A stretch of 64,000 bases of DNA from Pterois miles. Its lineage: Eukaryota; Chordata; Actinopteri; Perciformes; Scorpaenidae. The translations under genes and the position numbers were made by a program. The stretch lies in contig CAMQGK010000567.1 in NCBI GenBank assembly GCA_947000775.1, forward strand, positions 2,585,001-2,649,000. The letters run 5' to 3'. How positions within the stretch are numbered: position 1 is the first letter of the stretch; the number at the start of each line of letters is the position of its first letter. The notes under the pieces were generated by a model. The model was not told the DNA's origin. It saw nothing but the letters and a program-made list of their open reading frames with translations, and ran no database searches. Shown here piece after piece: positions 11,572-24,200 of the stretch.

Positions 11572-12177
11572 ATGGCTTGCTAAAAGGATGTTTTTACAGG
11601 TAAATCTCAGCAGCGTGCACATCCTTCAGCAGGTTTCTTTGGTCCAGCATAGCAACCTCCTGACGCTGCGTCCTGGGAGTCACACGGGGAGTTCCCCGTC
11701 ACGTTTAGCCTCCTTCAAGGTGAAAACTCGTTCGTACTGTTGTATAATAATAAAAGAAGGAAAGTAGTGGACATTCTCAGCGGTCACAGTTCCTTACCGA
11801 GCGCACCGCTGAAGATGGTTTCAGGTGATCGAGTTTATACAAAACAAAAGTTTTTAAATAGAGTATTCAAAATGAAAAACCTGACTGTGCTGAATGTTCA
11901 GCTCTTTACTGTCCAGCAAAGAGAAAGTCTTTGAAGAGTTTGCCTATCGGTTCCCCCGGGGGTTAAAAGGGCAGCAGGATAGTGTGTATGTGTGTGTGCT
12001 GTATCGCAGGGAGGTCTAGACCTGCGTGGAATAGGAGCGGTGCAGCGTCGCGTACCGCCCGGCCAGGTGGGCGGCGCAGTGCGGCGAGTGCTGCTCCGGC
12101 TGGTCTAGACTTCGCTGGAAATGGAGCGAGACGGTATGAGGACATCGGGGGTGGCGGGGAACCGATAGGGCTGATGG

Positions 12178-12213
12178 TCATGTGATCTCGGTGAACGGAG
12201 ATCCCCGTGGAGT
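12178..12213 (-). CDS. plppr2 last coding exon (11 codons and stop)
   Basis: After a CTGCAG acceptor the phase-0 frame reads TPRGSPFTEIT and then TGA. The call rests on exact phase match with the CAG|GTAAGG donor of the previous exon, and on the TE(I/V)T ending known from related PLPPR proteins. The acceptor has a long pyrimidine tract, including the (TC)n run at 12239-12264 on the transcript strand. An overlapping frame stays open for another 200 bases, but it ignores the splice phase and I treat it as incidental. The C-terminal tail is predicted to be cytoplasmic. Confidence 0.8.
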   Translation of the reverse strand, partial: TPRGSPFTEIT

Positions 12214-15200
12214 CTGCAGGGGAAAGAGAGGAGTGAGAAAAGAGAGAGAGAGAGAGAGAGAGAGGACGGGGGGGCGGGGGGGAGGCAGAGAGAGGCGAAG
12301 AAAAGTGAAGAATAATCAAGAGCAATGCACGGGATGAGGGGTGGGGTACGAGAAGAGAGAAAACAGGGAGCAAAAACAGAAATAAGGCAACGGATGACGG
12401 AGATGGCGAGGGGTGGCGATGGCGGGCAAAAAAGGTTTTAAAGTTGGTTAGAATGGTTGGACGTAGGCGTTGTAAGGTGGGGAGGAGGAGGAGAGTGCAG
12501 GATGCTGGAGGAGAGTGAGGGACAAGGGAGCAGATTGAGAGGAGAGAGGCAAGGTGGGAGACAGAGGAAAAGAGGCAGTCAGGTGAGGGTTAGTGACGGT
12601 GACAGACCACAGAGGACGCAAGACACTTTCCTAGACACTCGGCACGTGGACTCGCGAGGACCATCAGTTGAATTCATAGTTTCCTCCAGGCAGCTGCTTT
12701 GCATGATATCAGAATGGTAAATTACAGCTCAAGAGTGTCAGCCAAACTGCTGACTCACTGCAAGAGAGATCAGTGACTCTCCAAATCCCTGATAAGAAGG
12801 GAAAAAGTGTAACGAGTTTAGCGGCGAGGTAGCGCCTCTTCCAAACACTAGAGTTTGTTCTCTCCTCTGGCTGAAATAAAACGGCGGCTCATTTCACAGA
12901 ACAAATCTCAGCTGTGTTCTTATCAGCCCACAACAAGGCTCTGAGGTTTAAAGGATTCACTAGGATGTCTTTGCTGGTGCAGGTGGGGCTCGGAGCATGC
13001 ACGTATGGGGGTTTGTTTGTCTTTGGGGGTGGGGTGGGGGGAGGAGGACAAACGGATTCAGGTAAGAGACAAGGGGTGTGCATCTCAGCCCCTCTGTTGT
13101 GAGCGTGCCTCACACCCACCCCCGCCCCTTACCTGAGGGCCACTTAACTTTTCGAGTGGACTCTCCACGCAGGGCAGCGTCACCATCGGCATGCCCAGCA
13201 CGGACTCGGGGCGCTGGGGTCGCAGCGGAGGAGGACTGGGCAGCATCTGCTGGAAGTTGTTGATCACGCAGGTCACCTGAAGGGATAAACCAGGTGAAAG
13301 AGTTAGAGGGAGGACGAAAGGAAGATATGAGTAGAACTGACCCTTAGATAAACCCCGCCTGCCACTGCGACCGTCCAATCATAGCTCAGCAACTGTAACT
13401 GCACGACAAGCCTGTCAGGCTTTAGATTTCTCCCCATGACAAATGCAAACCAATATCTCATGAATTTGGAAGCGGGTCTCTTTTATTTTAGCCTAAAACA
13501 AGCATGCCCAGCTATCTTACTACCATTTCCAAGAGAGACGTCATTAGCTAATTCAGCGTGTGATTTGTGAACAATATCAGATGGGGGATATCTGTGAAAT
13601 GTTGCACCGTTGTCCTATATAGACTATGAAGCCACTGCATTTGCAGGAATAATAATAACTTTGATTCATAAAGCAGCGCGATATTTCCACTTTCTTGTCC
13701 TCTTGTCCTCTGTCTTGTCCTTTCCTCATGCGAGACACATAGGGGATGTAATAATACACAAAACAAAAGGTTAAATGATCATTTTACATGCCAGAATTAA
13801 ATCCCTCTTTTAGTACCATGGATAGCACCACTTGGTCAGGTGTGCTGAAACACTTTTTTATAAATTTCAATATTTTGAAAATAATCTCAAAATGCAATAA
13901 CATAACATGATGTCAATATAAAAATAACTAGGCAGTAAACAGTCTGCATGATGATGGACTTCTGTCTTCTTTTTCTGATTTCCTGTGGAGGGATCATCTG
14001 TAGCATGTCACCCCTCTTTTAACCACATCTCTGCAAATCTCCGGACAGGGAGGGAGGAAACCCCTGGTCCATTTACTGAGGACAACAGCAGACTGAATCG
14101 TGAACTAGACACAGTGTGATCTCTATTGTCACACAAGTGACCAGAGCAGCAAAATGAAATTGCACCCTGAACTAACTAAACTGTTTTGTGGGGTTATTTG
14201 CATTAGAAACCCAACTATTCAGGACTGGAACATCCAACCTGTGGGAGCCAGGATGCTAATATATCAGAGTTTAGAGTCACAACAGGGACTCTGTTGTACT
14301 CTTAATCTGGTTTAACACTCAAACTTGCATAAGATACACAACATTTAGATTTAATTGATAATGCTCTACTACTCAGGCTAACTAACTATCCTGCAATACA
14401 AGAAAAATGTTGTTTTACTAATTTTCCATGTCTTCTACATACAGTAGATTAAATCATCAGCTGGTGAGGATGCTGACTTTTGCCTCGGACATGCAGCTTT
14501 AAAGAGGAACTATTATGCGTATTATGTGATTTTTCCCTTTCCTGTAGTTTAATGAATAGTTTTTTTTTGCATGTTATCAGTCTGCAAAGTTCAAAGTCCG
14601 CACCAAAGGCAGTTACTCTCCCCCACAGAAACACTGCTCCTCAACTGCCTGAAACTCCTCGTTGAATTCCCTGCCTTTTCTTCCGTAACGCGGTGATGTC
14701 ACCAAGTAACACATTTGTTTTTATGGATGCAAACGGTCTACGAGGTTCAAAGTCCACACCAAAGGGAGTCACTCTCCCCCCACAGCAACACGACTCCTGA
14801 ATTGCATTTTGAATTACCTTTTCTTCTGTAACACTGTGATGTCACCAAGTAACACAGTTCCATAATATCTGACCAGTGGCTAGTTTGGCTCACCCTCAAA
14901 CAAAGCTAGTTCAAGCGGAGCTGGGGCGAAGTCCCAAGAGTTTGGTTCGGTTGACCAATCACAACAGAGTGGGCTGACCAATCAGGGAGGGAGGGAGAGG
15001 GGGTTGAATATTAAAGCACATAAACAGTTTCTAGTAGAAACCCAATATAAAAGTATGCACTTGAAAATAACCATCATAGGTCCTCTTTAATTTTTATGAC
15101 ATAGCGCTAAAAGTTAATCGGCTGGACACATTTAAAAAGTCAGCTGGAGATGAGTTTTCAACCAGTTCAAACACTAGCGTTTTAGCATTAGCAATAGCTT

Positions 15201-18200
15201 ATGCTAACTAATCACAGCTGATATAATCTGCCAGCGACCGTCATTTCAGCCAAGTAATTCCAGTGTCGGGGGCTATAACTGAGAAGCCTGCTTTTGGTAA
15301 CTTGTGTGAAACCGTAGACCGACTGTTTGAAAATGAAGCACTGCAAGTGGTAAACCTGCCGACTGTTTTCATAGGGTGAGTAGTAGTTCTTGTGACAAGT
15401 AAACCAATCTTCACATTCCTTTCTAGTCTATTGTCTCTCACCAAAAACACAGCGATGGCTCCCCCGGTGAAGAACCCCGCCAGGACATCGGCCCAGTGGT
15501 TGCGGTACTCAGCCACCCTGACCACGCCTACTAGCATGGCCAGGCAGAGCAGCGTGAGGCTGATGGTGGGCTTGGTCAGCCGCGTGCCTTTGGTCTTGAA
15601 CACCAGCGTCACGTACATCTGCAGGGAGGCATAGAGCAGGGGGCACAGCAGGGTACAACAAACAAAGGAAGCAGCACAAGACACACAAGAATGTATGCAT
15701 CATTACAACCTCACTAGGGTTTCCAAAAACCAGCCATAATAGGACTTATTCTTCTTACTGGCTGGTTAAAGCTTAACAAGCCGGAAAATTATCTCAATGA
15801 AGGTTTACAACTACTATGGGTGAGTTCAGAAGGAAGTCTTTCTTTAAAGGCGTTCACATCAACACAAATGGGATTTTAGAGATAATGGAATTGCAGCATA
15901 TATAGTTAATACAGAGATGAAGGTGGATGCAGACACCTAGTTGGTCTAGTTGGCACGAATTAAGGTGCAAGATTTGAAAATACTTTAATATTAGCAAACT
16001 TACTTACTGTATACTACTGCTTTATGACTCCAATTCATTAATGTACTGAGATAAGAAGAAAAGGAGTGTTTGGAGTATATTAGAGGTTATGTTTTGGTAC
16101 ACTGTTTGGGGCATTCATTAAATGATGTGGAGACGCTCATAGTTTCATTTCATTTTCCTCACTCACTCAGAACTTTTTAGTTCCTTGAAAAGTGGTTCCT
16201 GGGACTAAAAGTCTTGGGAACCTTTGGGTTAAAGCCAGTTTTAGACTTCTTAACCAGAGGAGTCGCCCCCTGATGGCCATTAGAAAGAATACACTTTAAA
16301 GACACATCGGCATTGGCGTCCCTTTTCAGTCTCTGCTAAGCTAACTAACTGTAGCTTCATATTCACAGTATAGGCGTGATAGTGGTATCAATATGCTTAT
16401 GTAACACTCGACAGAAAAGTTTAGTACTTTAATCTGAAAGAATAACAGAGTAGAAGTGAGAACGTGAAAACATGGATTAGTCCTCTTGAATTCAGCAGTT
16501 TCGACCGGCAGCATACATTAACAGAGGTATCAGCTGCAGCATGCTCCCACCTACCACTGTGTACACCGCAGAGTAGACGCTGAGCGCCGCGTCCTTGGAC
16601 GGGAAGGATTTCCGCGCGGACATGACGATCAGCGGGTTGCCTGTGCAGGCGCGGCGCTCCGCGATGTACTGCATGGTGGACTGGCAGCCCAACGCCGTGT
16701 AGTTTGGTCGGCAGGCAGACAGGAAGTGAGGCGTCTGGTTTCCTGTCACCACCTGGCCGGCGTTGGCGAAGATGGTGGTGGTGAACAGGCCAAAGGCGTA
16801 GACACCTGGGTAGGAGGATGGGGGAGGGTTTGCAAATAGAGAAGTGGTGAAAAACAAGAGAAGGCGGAGAGTGAAATTCAAAGATATATCAGACGAAAAG
16901 CACAATAGATGTTTGAACCATTTCAACGCACGTAACATCACTACGAGATAAAACCAGTGATAATAAGTTTTTCCTCCCTGAAATAGCCCCAACACATTAT
17001 TATCAGCTGAGGTGTGAAATTGCAACTAGAAGCTGATTCAGCTCAACATGCAAATTTGTAGGCTGCTTAATATTCACAAGTGTCTTCCTGCCACAATCCT
17101 GAATATCTTACCACAAAGTTTCTATCGCAGCTCATCAGCCCATTAACAGATACCGTGCAAGATCTGGTTGAAAAACTCTCAGGTGGTGCAGGTCACGTTC
17201 TCACAAGTCAAACTCTTCTTTCAAGTCATTTTGATCTGTTTGATTTTGGTTCACTCTGTCTGTGAAAACCCACACGCCCAGACACAAAAGTGCCCTTTCA
17301 CAGGCCCGTAAAGAGCAAAGGAGCTGTGTAATACCAAACAGCGTGTTCACCTAGGAAGCGTATAATGCGTCTCAGTAGGGGGTTGAAGTAGCAGCAGTCT
17401 GCAGTGACGATGGTCTTTTCCTGGGTTCCCTCTGCCTTGGTGAAGAAGGCACACAGCTCTCCAACAAGAATCTGTGCACACAAAGAAAACAAAGAGCTGG
17501 TGGTTAAAAACTGAGAGGGATATACTATATCATATATTATATCATATATTACCACTAAAGCAAAACTCATCCATAGACTGAATATAAAGATGGATGACAA
17601 AGTGAAGCCAAAACATCTCGATCGCCCCCTGGTGGCCGGCTGCAGTGTCTGCAATAAGACCCGCCCCCTCCGTGCCAAAATAAAAAGTCAAATATATATA
17701 TATATAAATATATAGTCATCAAATATATTTCTCCCAAAGATCTTCTGTCATTTTAGATATAAAATGGGGGTGAGATGTTATGATTGACAGCTGTGATTGA
17801 CAGCTAGAAAGTAGTCGCATCAAGAGGCTCGGGACTTGTGCGAGAAAGCTGTAACATTACCTTTCCATAACTGTCACCAGTCTGTGTAGTAGAACGTGTC
17901 AGTTTATCATAGTAGTTTTAGTTGTAGTTTTAGAGATATTATGTTTAGTCGTTATGTCTTTCTAGTCCAACAGCTAGTGTGGCGCTAACGTAGCAGCCAG
18001 GCGGCTCACGCTAGCAAGCTGCGACCATGCTCAACTCATAAATGGCTTGGGTGGGATGTGTAGGTGGGAAAAAAACAGGCGCCTCAGCCCTCGCAATCAA
18101 CAGCAGCTCCCATATCTGGGATATCGCTTCGCTTTTGAGAGGAGGAAGCTGCGACCATCATCCATCTACTGTATATATACTCTATGCACTCAACCACACT

Positions 18201-21200
18201 GTGAGAGGTCAGCTCAAGGCGGCCACGACACAGAAACCCCTGAAGTTGCCAGATATGCATTTGATAAACAAAATGGTACAAGAGTAAGTGTGTTTAAGAT
18301 CTCAGTTGTTTATCCATGTGGTGCCATCGATCTCTAAGTTGTAATCTGTCCAAATTGTCATTACAAGCATATTAGCATGTTTTATAATTAGCATTCAGCT
18401 TACTATACATAGACAGAGTCTTAGTCTTGTTTGACAGTATAACAGTATATTAAAACATCATAAATACATTGCAGATATTTTAAGTTTATGGCTCGAGTTA
18501 ATTCTAACGGCACAGGCAGAAATAAATAGCACTGACATTAAAGGTGCTAAATGCGAGATATGGGGAGCAACTATAAGGTTGCCCGGGGCAAGTGAAATGT
18601 CCTGCCGTGATTGGGCAAGTGGTAAAAAAGAATAAAGCACATTGTTTTTTTCTAGAGTTGATGATAGAGGAAGCTAAGGAGTGAGCCATCTTTACATCCA
18701 TTTCATCTTTGTTGAGAGTTGCACATGCGCAGCACATGTCGGGCACTTGCGAGAAAATGGCGGTGGGTTAAGCTAAAGTTTATGAGCTGAAGCGCGCGCA
18801 AGTATTTCAGATATCCTGGGAACAGGAGTTTAGTTGGAAAGAATTATCGGATGCAGGCAAAAATCCAGATTAATTTACTTGAACAAAGATGACTGTTGGC
18901 TTCGCTCTTTGTTATTTGAGACCTGCTAATAGATAAAACAATCTGTATAGGGGCAAGTAAAAATTTACTTTGGGCAAATATATTTCTGAGCCACTAGTCC
19001 AACCGTTTACCCGGACATGGCTACAGCTAGCAGCTAACGGTGCTGACCGAGCTACCAGTGAAACAGTAAAACAACGGCAGTACCGACAGACTTTAACCTT
19101 GGGGGGAGGGAGGGTGGATGCTATGCTTCCACAACGGTGATATTGTTTGGGATGGCATTATCAGCTGTAACCTAGCCAGTGGGGCATGCTCACGTGCACT
19201 GCCGTGCACTAATAGTCACGCGTGGCCAGCCAAAGTACAGGGAAACTCAGATTACAACACACAGAGGGGGAGTGACTTCCTCCTCTGCTCAGGTAGACTT
19301 TACTCCTCTATATATAGATATAATATGCTGCTATATTAATGCTGGATGGATGCAAATGGAAATAAAGCTTTAAGCAGATGCTGAATCAATCATATACTAA
19401 AAATAAACAGATTACAGTATATACTATTGATAAAGGATTCTCCACATGTAGCTCACATATTGGAGGAACACAAACTCAGGGTTTCAAGTGCTAACATTAT
19501 GCAGCTCTACACGGAGGACTCATGATGATAAAACTGTAGCAGGACTGACCCTGTGCTGCTCTTAGCATTTCTAATGATCTCAGAGCTCACTGTGGAAATG
19601 AATCTCATTAGATTTAATCATCATCCGTTCTATTAAGCACAGACTCCCCGGTTGTGGTCGCATAGAGATGTAAACCCACTGTAGTCTAGAAATTTCTGTG
19701 ATCAAAAATAGCCGTCGGTACTCGCAGTTTTATGGTTCTCTGCTTGTGGCGGAGGTTTTGGTCAGGTGATTATACTCAATTGTCTCCCTGTGAGTGCGAA
19801 GAGCGGCGCCTCTCCAGACTGATGATGCCTTAATGGACCACAACAGTGAGACTCATCTGTACGAGAGCCTAGAGCACTCGAAGACGCTGGCACGCACTGA
19901 AACGCAGCGCCGTCAATGAATAACTATCCATGGCGGAGAAATACACTTTATCTTAAATCATCCTCCCAGTTTCCAGGCTCTGCTGCGACAGTACGCTGAC
20001 CGTGTTCCACAAACCCATAAACCTCGTTCTTCCTCTTTCCATATTTGACATAATCCCCTCATTTATCCCCCACGGTGACAACGTGTGAAGCATTGCTGTC
20101 TGAGGAGGGAAAGCGGGAGGAAGTGAAAGCGAAACGGGAAGAAAGCGTTTCAGCCGAGTCTCGCGATTCTGGGCTTTTCCAAGCGGGTCCAGCCAAGTCA
20201 AATGAGTGAGTGGCCTGCAGAGGCCCCGTCGGTGCAGCGGCGCTGTGAAGAGCGTGCCCGGCCGAGCGCTTTCTTCCATTAGTGGAACGCAACCCTACTG
20301 GGTGCTCCATGGCAACCCTGGAAACACTAATAAGAGCATGAAATCAAAGCCGAGGGGGTTTAATCAGCGGCTTCAAGTCAGAGATGTTAAGGGCACCGTC
20401 ACACTGCGGACAGCCATTTATGGGCCAATTAAAGAAAGCATAGCGGCTGTTTCCATGGGGACCGTGGAGGGTTTGACCATGTGTGCGCCACAAAATGTGA
20501 GATAATGGTCGTGTGCTGCCACTCACGGACAAGTGCTGTTGAACGCTTTGCCTCAGGCGAAGCTGTAAAGAAGTGGCTGTTATGCCTGTTTGGAAGCATG
20601 TAGTAGCACTGCGATGCCCTTTTTGTCAAATACTGTTATTCGATGTGAACGCAATGTGGGTCTGCGCCTCTTGAGACAAGCAGTTAGAAAGTCTCCCGCA
20701 GCGCTCTAATTCAACACCACTTCTACAGTTTAATTTACACTCTGAGATCTCTGTTACCAGTGTCCTCTTACTATCCAGCCACTACACCCCACATGAATGA
20801 GAAGCCCGGAGTTGAGGAAATCTGTTTGCTCCTGTAGGTTGCTTTTAGTTTTTACTGTTTTGACAGATTAACAAGCTAACTGACCAGCTGGGATTCTTTT
20901 TTATTGCAGTTTCAAAGTGACAGACTTCAATAAAATCACATTAAACAATTAGACAACTTCACTTAAATGATTCAATTTTCACTTCTCAGTTTATTCAGAG
21001 ACTCTTTTAGAGAAACTTATTGCTAACTGGGGTTAATTAGCAATAGTTTGACATTTTTGGAGATACACATACCGTATTTTTTCGCACTATAAGGCGCACA
21101 TAAAATCCTTTAATTTTCTCACAAATCGACAGTGCGCCTGATAATCCAACGCGCCTTATGTATCAATTCTGGTTGTGCTTACTGACCTCGAACCAATTTT

Positions 21201-24200
21201 ATGTGCTACAGGGCGCTCAAAAATCTGTCATAATGTTTTATTACAACTTTGGTAAGCTAGCTTTGGGGGCGGCAGTAGCTCAGTCTGTAGGGAGTTGGCT
21301 TGGGAACCGGAGGGTCACCGGTTCAAGTCCCGACATGGACCAAAAAAATGAGTGTGAACTGGTAGCTGGAGAGGTGCCAGTTTACCTCTTGGGCACTGCC
21401 GAGGTGCCCCTGAGCAAGGCACCAAACCCCCAACTGCTCGGGGCGCTTGTCAGGAGCAGCCCCCTCACTCTGACACCTCTCCATTAATGCATGTATGTGT
21501 GTGTCAGGTCTGCATGTACCATGTATAAGTTAAAAAAAAAAAACAACCGAGTGTAAATTGAATTTCCCCACTGTGGGACTAATTAAGGCTGATCTTCTTC
21601 TTCTACGAAGCCAAAATAATTCGGTAATTCGGAGCGTGCCATCATTCCTGGTGTAGTTTAGTAACTAAAGAACTCCAATCTTCGCTAGATATTGGTGTCA
21701 ACAGGTCGTTCAAAGTTAAACTGCGAGCTGCGTGGGAGCGTTGGATGACAGAAGGCGAACAAACATTCACCAAGACAGGGAGGCAACACCGGGCGAGTTA
21801 CTCCACTATCTGCCAATGGATCGTGGATGCCTGGGCCAAGGTATCAGCGTCAAGTGTTGTCAAGCTTTCACGAAGGCGGGAATCATCGCTGAACAGCTAA
21901 GTAACAGCAACGAGACTGAATCGGATAATGACGAGAGCGCCTTATGTACGAAAATAGACACGTTCATTGAGAGTGCGCCTTATAATCCGGTGCGCCTTAC
22001 AGTGCGAAAATTACGGTATTTGCTTTCTTGCTGGGAGTTAGATGAGAAGATTGACTTTCATGGCTATGCAGTAAATATGAAGCTTTTGCAATTTGGTTTT
22101 TGTACAGATTTAACAAATGTGTTAATCAGTGAGCCTTAAGGCCTTTGCGCACCAAGTATGTATTTTTCATTCGAAACTGTCGCATGTTTAAAAATAAAGC
22201 ACACAACATCATGTTGTGTCAATCACGTATACGCACAAACTCTGAAGCTTTCATCCGTCATTTAAAGTTTTTGGAACAGGTTTGATTTTCTGCGTTTTTT
22301 TTAAATTATTATTTCATTATATCCTTTATTTAACCAGGTGTGAAACTCATTGAGATTAAAATCTCTTTTCCAAGAGTGACCTGACCAAGAGTGGCAGCAA
22401 TGTCATGTTTCTGTGTCAAAAGGCCAAAGAGGGTTGTTTGACCACCCAGAGCCACCATCTGTGTTAATATCAGCATCCAAAATGGCATCCGACTAGCATT
22501 CACTCCGTCTCCCACACAGACCATTTTACAATTAAGAAATACTGGAATACGGAGATGCAGAATTTAAAGACGGCTGATAGAAACAGCTTGGAATCGAGAA
22601 TATTTGGAAAACAACGGACGCAGGATAGATTAGGTGATTTGAGGTGACTGAGATCAGATGTGCTTGATTTTGAACAGACTTGTTCTTTATGAAATCACTT
22701 CTTTAATCCCTACAAAAAAAGCCCTGAAGGGTGTGATTAACTATGTCTTTAATAAGGCTGTCAATTGATTAAAATACTTAATCAGCATTAATTGCATTTT
22801 TTTTAATTTCTTCGAAAAGTACCTTAAAGAGAGATTTGTCAAGTATTTAACACTCTTATCAACATGGGAGTGGGCAAATATGCTGCTTTATGCAAATGTA
22901 TGTATAAAATTCTTATACATAATAATGTATAATACATTGCAACATAAAGCAATGACTTGCTCTTTAATGGTGTTCTTCCTGCTCTCTTTATTCCCCCACT
23001 CAGTCATCTTTACAATCCTCTTCATTCATCTCGTGGCTCTGCGTAAAACATCCATCCTCCCTGTCCAAAATATGTATGTTATTGTCCTCAAAGGACTGTC
23101 CCTTATCCTCCAGGTGTAGATAGACTGTTGAGTCCAAACCTGAGGAGTCCATGTTGAGCCATCCGTCTGTTTTGTGGTTTTTGAGAATCTGAACCAGGGG
23201 TGTCAGACTCAGTTTCATCCCGGGCCACATTAGCATTATGGTTGCCCTCAGAGGGCCGGTTGTAACTATAAGACTGTATAAATATATTTACTCTTAACTG
23301 CCTCTGTATTTGATTATTATTGGTTTTAGTAATAATTTAACTGATAATTAGCTTTGAAAGCAGACATCTAGGGAAAATAATTGCAAGCAGAATTTATTTA
23401 AAAATGTATTTAATAAATTAGTTCAGTAACAAAAACACATATGGATTTACACAAATATCCTGTATGTGGACACACTGACATTTCTGTTATTATAACATAA
23501 ATCCCATGAATTTATGAGTTCAAGAAACCCTCATCATTACTCATCCATCAAAAATCTAAATAATTCTCAAGTGGAAAATAAAGGTCTTTTTTTACCATCA
23601 CAAATATTATCAAACAATTTATTACATTAACTTTGTTTAACTTTGTGGTCGGAGTTGAGAGGGGCAGAACTACAGTACAACAAATTAATGTGCTCGTAAC
23701 TTTGCCGGGGTGACTTTGGCCTGAGAGCCTTGAGTTTGACACGTGATCTAATCCAAGTCCAGTTGCCGCTGATTTAACCTTTACTCGGCTACTATGACCT
23801 GGATGACTGAGAACCTTCACAAACGTAGTTTCATATAATACCAGTATATTCACTCTAGCTTTAAAACTGGGCTACAACCAAAAAAAAATCCCAAGTGGCG
23901 TTAATACATTAAGAAATTAGTGGCGTTTAAATTAGTTAACTTTAATTTATATAATTGATGATGAGATTTTACAGTGTAAAAGAGTCTCTCATAAAGCAAA
24001 CATGAAGTGAACTCTAAAAGCTGGATTTCCCACAATTCACAAGTTAATATAACTTTGTCACTTTGTTCTGAGTCGCAGCTAAAGTTTTTACAGCTCGCTA
24101 AACTGTGTTAAAAGAGACTGTGTTTTTTTTTTTCTATAAATTCACTTCTGAGCCCAAACCTGTGTGAGAGTCTGAGAGAGATTAAGAGGAAGAGTGAGGG

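Larger units (their letters stand above)
8341..12177 (-). other. Region downstream of the plppr2 stop: possible 3' UTR
   Basis: The stop codon lies at 12178-12180. Downstream on the minus strand there is no other exon. Candidate polyadenylation hexamers occur at 11249, 10450 and 8353. If the distal one is used, the 3' UTR would be about 3.8 kb and would contain the nested repeats at 9383-10300, the (GT)n tract at 11511-11570 and several poly(A) runs. The proximal sites would give a UTR of 0.9 to 1.7 kb free of that nest. The sequence alone does not decide. Confidence 0.35.
21072..22016. mobile_element. pogo/Tigger-like DNA transposon relic, carrying a SINE
   Basis: Inverted ends CCGTATTTTTTCGCACTATA and, at the right, the reverse complement of CCGTAATTTTCGCACTGTA are each flanked by TA (21070-21071 and 22017-22018). 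GCGCCTTATAATCC-type subterminal words occur at both ends. The body contains a transposase C-terminal relic (21727-21960). A SINE lies at 21265-21605; without it the element is about 600 bp. TA duplication and the protein tail suggest the Tc1/mariner superfamily. Confidence 0.75.
22960..23870 (-). mobile_element. Penelope-like retroelement fragment, itself interrupted
   Basis: The minus strand encodes the end of a GIY-YIG endonuclease (22999-23194) followed by a short 3' tail with GGGGGAATAAAGAG, ending ACCATTAAAGAG at 22960. The part right of the hAT-like insert (23746-23870) carries 'ccaagtccagttgccgctga' and 'gacctggatgactgagaacc', words also found in the related fragment at 25160-25330. 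Confidence 0.65.
22755..23950 (+). mobile_element. hAT-like MITE (GGCTGTCAA family), split by a Penelope-like insert
   Basis: Left part 22755-22959 ('ggctgtcaattgattaaaat', 'gggagtgggcaaatatgctg'). Right part about 23880-23950 ('gcgttaatacattaag', 'aattagtggcgttt') fits the other side of the family. The gap is filled by Penelope-like sequence. Other copies: 24945-26101 (minus), 29471-29668, 37427-37905 (minus), 46811-47506 and 48405-48650 (minus). Confidence 0.65.

Noticed and set aside
11963..12177. Continuation of an open frame beyond the plppr2 last exon
   Set aside because: It uses a frame inconsistent with the phase-0 donor at 13132. The phase-0 reading stops at TEIT, which fits the family.
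15241..15684. Separate single-exon gene starting at the internal ATG
   Set aside because: The ATG sits at a splice acceptor and continues the PLPPR2 alignment. The frame is one internal exon plus intron read-through on both sides.
21265..21350. tRNA gene (boxes A and B present)
   Set aside because: The same sequence recurs three times with a long non-tRNA body and retroposon tail, and no acceptor stem forms. It is a SINE.
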